Shown here piece by piece: positions 23,501-32,500 of a stretch of DNA of 64,000 nucleotides (position 1 is its first letter; every line of letters starts with the position of its first letter). The stretch covers positions 9,603,245 to 9,667,244 of the forward strand of contig NC_051119.1 of NCBI RefSeq assembly GCF_014839805.1, read 5' to 3'. Source of the stretch: Manduca sexta (Eukaryota; Arthropoda; Insecta; Lepidoptera; Sphingidae). The translations under genes and the position numbers were made by a program. Below the pieces are notes generated by a model that was not told the DNA's origin, ran no database searches, and saw only the letters and a program-made list of their open reading frames with translations.

Positions 23501-26500
23501 ACCGCCGAATTCATCCTGTGTCCTAGTTTTTTTGTAGGTTATATATTGCTTCAATAATTTAATTTATTTGTAATTTACTAATATTAGTTTTTACTCGCAG
23601 TCGCTCGCGTGAAGCTGTTGTCCGGGATAAAAATCTCGCTATATATTTTCCCAGGGTAGAAAGTAACATATAACCTTTCTAGGGTTTTATACTATCTCCA
23701 TACCAAATTTTATAAACATTCGTTCAGTACATTTTGAGAAAAACGATAACATATAGAACGACTGAAAAGGGGACTTTGTTTTACAATATGTATAACTGTA
23801 TAAATTGTCAACCCATTGCAGGAATATTATATAATTTTTAGTCAATGTTTAGATTTACTGGTATTAGATGCCTATTTACCAAAAAATAAATTCAGGTAGT
23901 AACCCACTTAGGCAACCAATAGTTTTCTAAATTATTTAATTTCCCAAACGAAGATTCATATTATTTGTTGTAGAGAGAAATGCAAAACAATTCTATTTCA
24001 ATCCTTTTTTTGTTGCTCGAAACTGCCTTACAAAGATTACATTGATGTGTATAAAGGTAATGTTAAAAAAAAAAGAAAATTTGAGTTGAAAACAATTTGC
24101 TAAATATTAAAATTATGACTGTTAAAAAAATGAAAAAATAAACATATCAAACTGATTATTTTTATAGGACTTCAGAGCTGTAGCACATGGCAACCTGTAA
24201 ACCAACAGAAAGAGAAGGAAACCATTGCCATCGCATTTTCAATGGAACACCCATATTTTCCTTCCCCATTTTATGACGAGGCGAGACTCGAGAGGTATTT
24301 TGTCCTTGTATGAGTGTACCTGTTGTTCGGTATACCACACAGGAAAATACACGATGAATGAAGGAACACCTCCTATACTGTTATGTTATCCTAGTATCCA
24401 GGTGAAAGGTAAGACAGGTGAGGAACCACCTGCTGCTCTCACACGTTGCCTTCTCACCTGAAACATGCCTCGTCTTGACATAAATAGTGTCATTCGCGTA
24501 TTTTAAATAAAGTTAATTAGAATATTGAAAAAATAATAATAATTGACTGGAAATCTAAAATTTGATTTCTGTGACCACCCTTATATTCCCAATAAATTAA
24601 TTTATATATGTAATTAATTAATTAAAATGCTAATTATAATAATCTAATAAACTAACAAAGCAAGTTTTCAATATTAGTATTTGGACATCGTTATTTGAAA
24701 CAACTTGAACAAAATGTTTTTATATATTTTAGCTTGTTTGTTATTTTTATAATTACTGAAATGAACAAAAAAGAGAAGCTGAAAAGAATTAGGGAAGCTG
24801 TCAGTTGCTTTTCACGGCTGTCAAAGCGTTGCAGAAGACAGGTTAGGTACCAGGGAAACATAAACGGGTAGATGTTTCCTGCTGACGTAGCCGCGTAGAC
24901 TCGACTCTCCCCGCGCCGCCCGCTCTCCGCTACGAACATGAGTCGGTTCACGAAAACAGAATTTATGTAGTGTATAAGTAGGCGTAATGCACTACTCTTG
25001 GGTAAAGCTTGGATGCTTACTGCTTAGTATTATATTTAAATGTATGACGTATTATCACAAAAATATCATCTGCTCGTCAGTGGCGAAAGTTCAACATAAC
25101 CTGATTTCTACTGGTTTCCCTTTATGTGGAATATATATTATATATTTATATCATTAGAACGATTTGCAGACTGCATTTATGCATAATAGTACCTATATGT
25201 TGTGTCGGGTTCCCATTTGGAAAATTTCAATTTTCGCCACTGTTGCACGTAAACTAAACATTTAAATATCCCAAATATATTGAGATAAGTAGTTAACAAG
25301 TTGTCAAAATGTTCTACCCTAAGAGTAGTAAATAGCGGTATAGTGTAAGAGGTAGTATTGTGAAAAATACTTTAAACCTAACCGCCGTCGTAATATGTCT
25401 TTATTTCAAACAATTCTTATATTTCAGTCACATAAAACTGTCCTATAGTATTATGAAGTTTACTCAGGAGTCACATCAATTGTAAGTTTTTACAATTTCA
25501 CTCTAACAGAATATAATATTTATGACTTAAAAAAATATTAACCCTTTATAATGAAGCTAAATTCCTTGAATCTTATCTTTCTGAAGAAAATATTCCACTG
25601 AAAATTATTTTCTTACCTTTAGTCTGTATTTAGTATTAAGTAGTCTAGTCGGCAACGTTTGTATGTATTTTACTAAACCACCAGACCGGAGTTTCTTGCC
25701 CTTACACCAGAGTTTCTTGCCCGTTCTTCTCTGATGAAAACTGCTTTCCGAACTGGTGGTAGAGTTAATATTGACGGAATCTAAATAATGTATAACATTT
25801 TAAAGATTCAAATAAATCATTTCATTTCATAAAATACCTTAAGATTCTGAACATCTGAGGCAAAGCCTTATATTTGGGATCATATCAAACTAGCCAATAA
25901 AATATACTTTTTCATAGTCCGCCATTTTTGTACCGCGTAGCCTCGACTACGCTTTGTACGTAGCACACCTCCTACGGACGCTTGCTACCCTAGACATGTT
26001 TCACGCACTGAAAGGGTTAGGTTGGTGCTGAAAACTGTAAATGACGTCATGGTATGACAATATTTCAATGATTTTTAAAGTATTGGTATGTAAAAGATAT
26101 TTTGTGTAAATAATTTCTTAGATATTATATTTTTGTTTTTTGTAAATTTTCGAAATGAATTTTATTTATTTTTTTAATGAACGACGGCCACGGTGTATAC
26201 TTAAGGGTACCCAATGAACAAACAATGTATGAAAAAAAAGACAAATGTAGTGGGTGGAATAAAGGTTTGAATACTTACCAATAAGCAAAGAAACAATGAA
26301 AGGAAAACAGCGTCAACGAAAAGAGGGGAAATAAAAAAAGGTTTCCATAAAAATATAGATTTTTCTGCATATTTTCAGTACACGACACCAGGGGTGCAAA
26401 GCCGTAAAGCGTTTGGAATAGCTAAATCCGCCCGCCCACGCATTTTTTTCAGCACTGTTACGTCATTGTTTTGAGTCTACGGTAGCAGGACATCAGAACG

Positions 26501-29500
26501 CAGTGAGAGATACTAGTAGAGCTCGCATGTGGAGTACCTTTTCCTGTTAAGGGGAGAATGACCACAAAAAAAAATATTTTTAATTAAATAATTTAATGCT
26601 TGAAAAGTATAATTTGACAATTAAAATAATAAAACGGAGACATTGTGACATATTATAATAAGTAGTCCATGCCAGTTTTTAATTTCATATTATAAATATA
26701 ATTTTATTTGGTAGAAAAACCTGTTCTAAATTTAGAACTAGGGCGTCTTGAGGCAAGTAATTTTTTCAAGACATGGCTTTATAAAAATACAAGCCTTAGA
26801 TACTAGGCACCCATAACCTAACAACAGGTCACACGTGTGACGTCCGGCAAATGAAATAAAAAAACCTAATCCAGGCCACCTTGTGTGTGTGCAAAGGTGG
26901 GCGTGGCTTGCCACACACATACATACAACCCTCGCACAACGCACTGAAAGTTTTCAGGGGGAAAAAAGCTTTTTAAGATTTTTTATAAAAGGGAAACATT
27001 TTAAAAAAGCTTTTCCGATTTGTCTGTTTGAATTTTCTGTACCAAGGCAACATAGGTGGTGGGAGCTGTACGACGTTTGGAATGCGAATGGAACGCGAGA
27101 ACCGACCATTTTGCCATGGAATGCGCACCCATTCAGTGCATAGAGGGGATTTTCCCGCATTCGAGTATTTTTGCCACCAGGCAATCATAAGGACTGAGAA
27201 GATGCGAAGTATTTAAGGAATGCCACAGGATCAGCAAGCACCCGTGCTAATTTATTTCGGGGTTGCTTCTATTGACTCGCAAAACGTGATTGGACACTGG
27301 GACAGGGCAACCCGTAAATTTTTTCTGTTATGTTCAACTCCGCATAAAGCATTCAAAATCATTTCGAAAATTTTTAATAATTATTTATACATCCATTAAA
27401 ATAATTTAATCATCAGTTTATTAGCATAAATTTTACAAAAATATTTATTGTAATTATTAAACCTGTGTGTAAAAAAAATAATTTTAACAAAAAATTAAAC
27501 CGCCTTCAAAAACCACTCAAAACCAAAAAATAATTTCACATAACAAGTATATATTGGATACCAATTTTGGAGTCGGTGCCTAATTAAAATTGCTAGTTAG
27601 CTATATTTGTTGCATAGTCCATCTATGAGCTAAATTTCTTTCAAATCAATAATATACATCCATTAAAATAATTTAATCATCAGTTTAATAGCATAAATTT
27701 TACAAAAAATATATATTGTAATTATTAAACCTGTGTGTAAAAAAATGGCAATAGTAAACAACTATTTGGTAAAAAAAAAATATAAATCAATTTGTCATTT
27801 ATCGCCAAAATAGATGTGTGAAAAAAGACTTTTCAATATCAGATACTTTCATGTTGTCTTTTTCGAATGACGAAAATAGATAACTTAAAGATATTTATTT
27901 ATTAGATCGGAAGACGTCTCAGCCCGGATAAGCCAGTTAAATCCGGGTTAAGAACGCTTTAATTCGACGTCAGGCACTAGGAGAATATGAGAAGAAGGAG
28001 ATATTTAATCCGGTTCACCCGGTTTTCGGACTCACGCACACATGCAAATGCGTGCTGAAAACAGGATATAACGTTGTGGCCACGAAATGTGAAGATTATA
28101 TTTTCTTATAAAATTTGATTTTGAATTTCTTTCCAAATAAATTAAGATGTACGAAGCGAAGATATAATCTAATAGTGGATAGTAAGAGAATGGTCGCGCA
28201 AGTATGCAATATAATCTTTATAATCTAGTACATAACTACCATCGTATTCATATTTTTTGAACACTTATTTACAAGTAGAAACGATGATTTGGCACACTAT
28301 ACCTTATAAACGCACTCTAAAATAAAATTAAAAGTTAAAAATGCCTTATCAAATGAATCATATCCGCTCTCAAGAAAAGCTACCAAGGAACAAGCATCCT
28401 ACAATAGGAGTTCTCTTTTCCACCCTTCATATCAAACAAAGCACATAACACTTTAAATCATGTTAGTACAGTTCAAAATAGCTTAACCAGCAACTGTTAC
28501 CGCAGATCAATAAATTCGTAGCGCCCCCGTAGCTGGGGGCGTAGCGATTAGTAGCCGTGGTGATTTTGTATAGCTATCTTTTTCTGTCATTATCTCTTTC
28601 TATAAGGGTCGTTTTAGCAGGAACAACTGTTTCAACCGGGTAACGGATTAACAGTATCTTTAATCTATTTCTTTATATCGTAGATATTAAAAACAAATTC
28701 AGAGAGACATCATACTTATTAACAAAGAGAGACATTTATATTTATCACATTTATTATTGTTATTGTATATATATGGCATTTTTCAGAAGTTTTAAGTAAA
28801 TTTTATTTGACAATTATCGTATTAAACAGCTAATGTAGATAGTACTCATTTTATTAGCATTTACTTGGGAGCATGGATTAGTCTTTTGTATTTGGTCGGG
28901 TTATAAATTTATGTGACGAGTAACATTAATCGGAAAATATGAATCAGGCCCTTAATGTTTACGTATTTAAAAAAGCACAATCTATACCACTAAGCAGCAT
29001 TTCCGACATTAAAAAACTAGACCTCTTGAACTTTAAGTCAATGAAACTTAGGTCCGTATTAATAAATCGTTCTCTACTTTGAGTAGGATCTCAAGTTGAC
29101 ATTTACAGTCTTAGTTATAAACTTGTTTTAGCGTTAAGAGATGGTTAAGAACTGCTTAAGGCGATACCTCAAGGTCCATTTTCATACATTTTGTTTCACC
29201 TTTAATCTGGGTAACTAAACAAGTATTGGCAAGTAAAGAATTTAAATTCACGTCTAGTTAGTGATTAGTTCTCGCAGTTGAAGAAAAATGTAAAAATAAT
29301 TAATAATCATGGATATTTCTGCCTTTAAAATTTCGTCATATTAAATTTTAAAGGCCGAAATATCCATGATTAAAGCCGAAACAAAATGTATGAAAATGGA
29401 CCTTGAGCTACCACCTTAAATAGCTGTCATAAACATCACCGCTTCCTAGTTTAAACCTTATTAAGAGGCAAGATGGCGGGTTTGAGTTACAGCTGATCGA

Positions 29501-32500
29501 GTAAATTTGTTTTAATGTATGGTACTATTTAATAAGCAAAAGTTAAGCTGTACTTTAAGAGCCTGTTCTCAGGTTGGATCAGCGCTGTGAAATGGAGCTG
29601 TCTAAATCCTTCACAATATTGTGACTTAAGATATCATTTGAGCTTATGTTTCTTTTTGCTGGTGGCAGGATATATTCGCCATAGTGGCTCACATAAGTGT
29701 GTCCCGTTCCGAATCAGCGTGTATATATCCACTTCCAATACGCCGGCATCATTGTGTCGCCTGCAGAGGGTCATCTTCTCTCGTCCCAAACCCACTCCAC
29801 TCATCATCAGCTGCAGTCAGATTACTTTATCGCGTCCATAATGATGAATAAAAAATATTAGCTCATTAAATTGCGAGAATCTTAAGATACTGAGCTTAAC
29901 AGAACTTGACAGCGTCTCAGCTGCTATCGCACTTCGAAGCGGTACTGAGTTGCATATATATGGCTCTTAGAATTGTCCTCCAAGATTTTATTAACATGTA
30001 AGTATTATCCATTAGATTCACGGAGGGCTTCGTGGACGTGAGGGAGCGAGAGCGGAAGGTAAAACGCGGCAGCCACGAGCAGGGCCGGCAACTCATGAAC
30101 CGGCACAACAACGAGGCTGGCAGACGGGTAAGCAGATCTTCAACCACGTCTCATTACTTTCGTGGTGTAGTTGGACCATGGACGGTAAGATCGCTCTGAT
30201 GTCTCGAGTTCGGATCCTAGATTAGAAAAATGATATTTCTGCTCGTTTTAGTTTTTCTGCTCAGCATCAATACAAACTGTAGAATTTGGGTTAAATTCTA
30301 GAGTTTAGGGTTAGTTAAGTTGGTTGATAATAAGCTCGCTTCCTATTACATCATGAGAAGACATACACACGAAGGCGATTCACTAGTTGCATCTTTGGCC
30401 ATCCCTTTCGGGGATAAAAGCCTTTTAACATCAACAGCCATGAACATAAGGCTCTCCTCGATTTCCAGACTAACTTATTAGAAGCAGTCTGTATCCAACT
30501 TCTTCCGTCCTTAATCCGCTTCGCATTAAACAATTTAAAAATATGAAGTCCAAAGTACAAAGCACTGAGTAAGTACATCCATCCACATATTTCGTACATA
30601 CATCTAATGCTTTTTAATTTGCCCTTATTGCATAACTTACTCGAATGTTATAACTTCTGCCAATGGCAATCAAAAGTTTCAATACAAGAAAATATTGCCA
30701 TAACTTCTGATTATAAAACGAGCTAACGTTCCCAAACAATTTTATGTTCCTCATATAATTGTTTCTGAAGTATTTTATGTTCTCTCAACTCTATTGCTTT
30801 TATTATGCCGTTTATAACAGTGAACGCTATTAGCAGTATACGTCATGTGCACGAAAACCTTGTACAGATTAATTCCACAAGAATAATTCCTGTCTCACGC
30901 AGTATTTGACGTCACATTTTTGCAGTCAGAGATATTTTTACTTGCAGTCACCTTTCACGACATGCATCGGAGCAAGACTCATTTTCATGGTACAGAAAAC
31001 ATTAGTTTAATTGTTACGACCAGACGACAGCCACAACGACTTTTGGAACAATAGGCAAAGCGTATCAGAATATTTCAGAACACGTCCAATCTAGAAATCA
31101 TACCTGGGGCAACTCAATAAACATATATGGTGTCCCATACCAAGATCAGTCTGATAAATAATATAATAATTGCAGTCAGTGATAGCGAAGTCGCGTGTCA
31201 CTTGCAAATGTCATGGAGTCTCATACCAAGATCAGTCTGATAAATAATATAATAATTGCAGGCAGTGATAGCGAAGTCGCGTGTCACTTGCAAATGTCAT
31301 GGAGTCTCAGGATCCTGCAGCCTCATCACATGCTGGCAACAACTGGCATCCTTCAGAGAAATCGGTGAGCCATTTGCTATATATACGACTAGGTGTAGCT
31401 CGCGATTCCGCGCGTAAAATTGTTTCCCGTGGTAAAAGACTCACCTTATACGCTTGAACCTATGCATGTCAGTCAAATAAATTATTTTTATTTCTTTCTT
31501 TCTTCTTCTCCTTTGAACTTTACGAGGCATACCTATATATATGCTATTTTTTTTTTTCAAATCCGTTTATAAGTTTCTGCCTTTACATCTAACAAACATC
31601 TAATTATTTAACATTAATTTTAAAAATAAAAACGTTTAAAGTGATTTACTCCAAAAAAAAATTACAGTATTCCATGAGAATACAATTTGAGTAAATGTAG
31701 GCATAATATTGAACGTTGTTAGCGTAAACATGCACTACCTAAATATCCTATAAAATGCGGAAAATATTTTTATTTCAATGTAATATTATCCCTAAGCACG
31801 GATTCTTTTCGAATCCTAACAGTGCGTAGGCATTAATGTTATAATCATTAGTATAATAGTTGCTATATATAAAGTATCTGAGACACAGCCGAAGTTAAAG
31901 CCGTTATAGACTCCCATTGAGGACAATAGTTAGCCATTTGGGCAATGGTGTGTGTGGGCGCACTGGCCACCAAGATAAGATTGGTATAAATTTGATCTAT
32001 ATTCAAATTCGGGATATATAACTTGTGAACTGTAGTGATGAATGAAACATTCTAAATATATTGATTAGGGCCAAGTTTTTAATTCGACGAAGATTTTTTT
32101 TTTTAATTATCACGGCTTTGGAAACTAATCCATTGAGTCCCGGAGTAATCTGACAGTTGGAGTATTGCCAGAGGTATAAGAATTTAATAGTTATGAGGAA
32201 AAGGTCGGAATATGTTAATATCGGCATTAACAACTTTATTATTATCAGTCAATAATATCGCACATTTGCATTCGTGAAAATGAATGAACCGATTCTAAGG
32301 AATAAAAGAATGATATTTGTAGGTTCGAACTTAATTACACATGATAAAAATAAGAGTTTTCGGGGTATTAATGTAATTCTGGACCCCTTTTCTTTATCGA
32401 TAAGATTTGTTTTTTACCAATAGGATCAGCATAAGAGTTAACTGGTAACATTTATGCAATTACACTTTTCATACTGCATTATATAAAAAAACTCGAATAT

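Larger units (their letters stand above)
22101..30015. other. Wnt5 intron, large; no exon recognised
   Basis: Contains a cluster of CAGGTG/CACCTG hexamers (23113-24460), two MITEs (25078-25242, 29160-29415) and a 100-bp direct repeat pair (27386-27751). A host repeat of the window-end family lies around 28865-29480 and a dispersed repeat at 29660-29840. The rest is AT-rich without recognisable features. Confidence 0.55.

Noticed and set aside
24225..24461. Coding exon in the Wnt5 intron
   Set aside because: The frame has no family resemblance and no fitting splice phase; it overlaps the CAGGTG-rich block and is treated as non-coding.
31136..31221. Upstream copy of the duplicated Wnt5 exon as a mutually exclusive exon
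   Set aside because: It has an acceptor but no donor, and its frame runs into copied intron and stops; it cannot substitute for the real exon.
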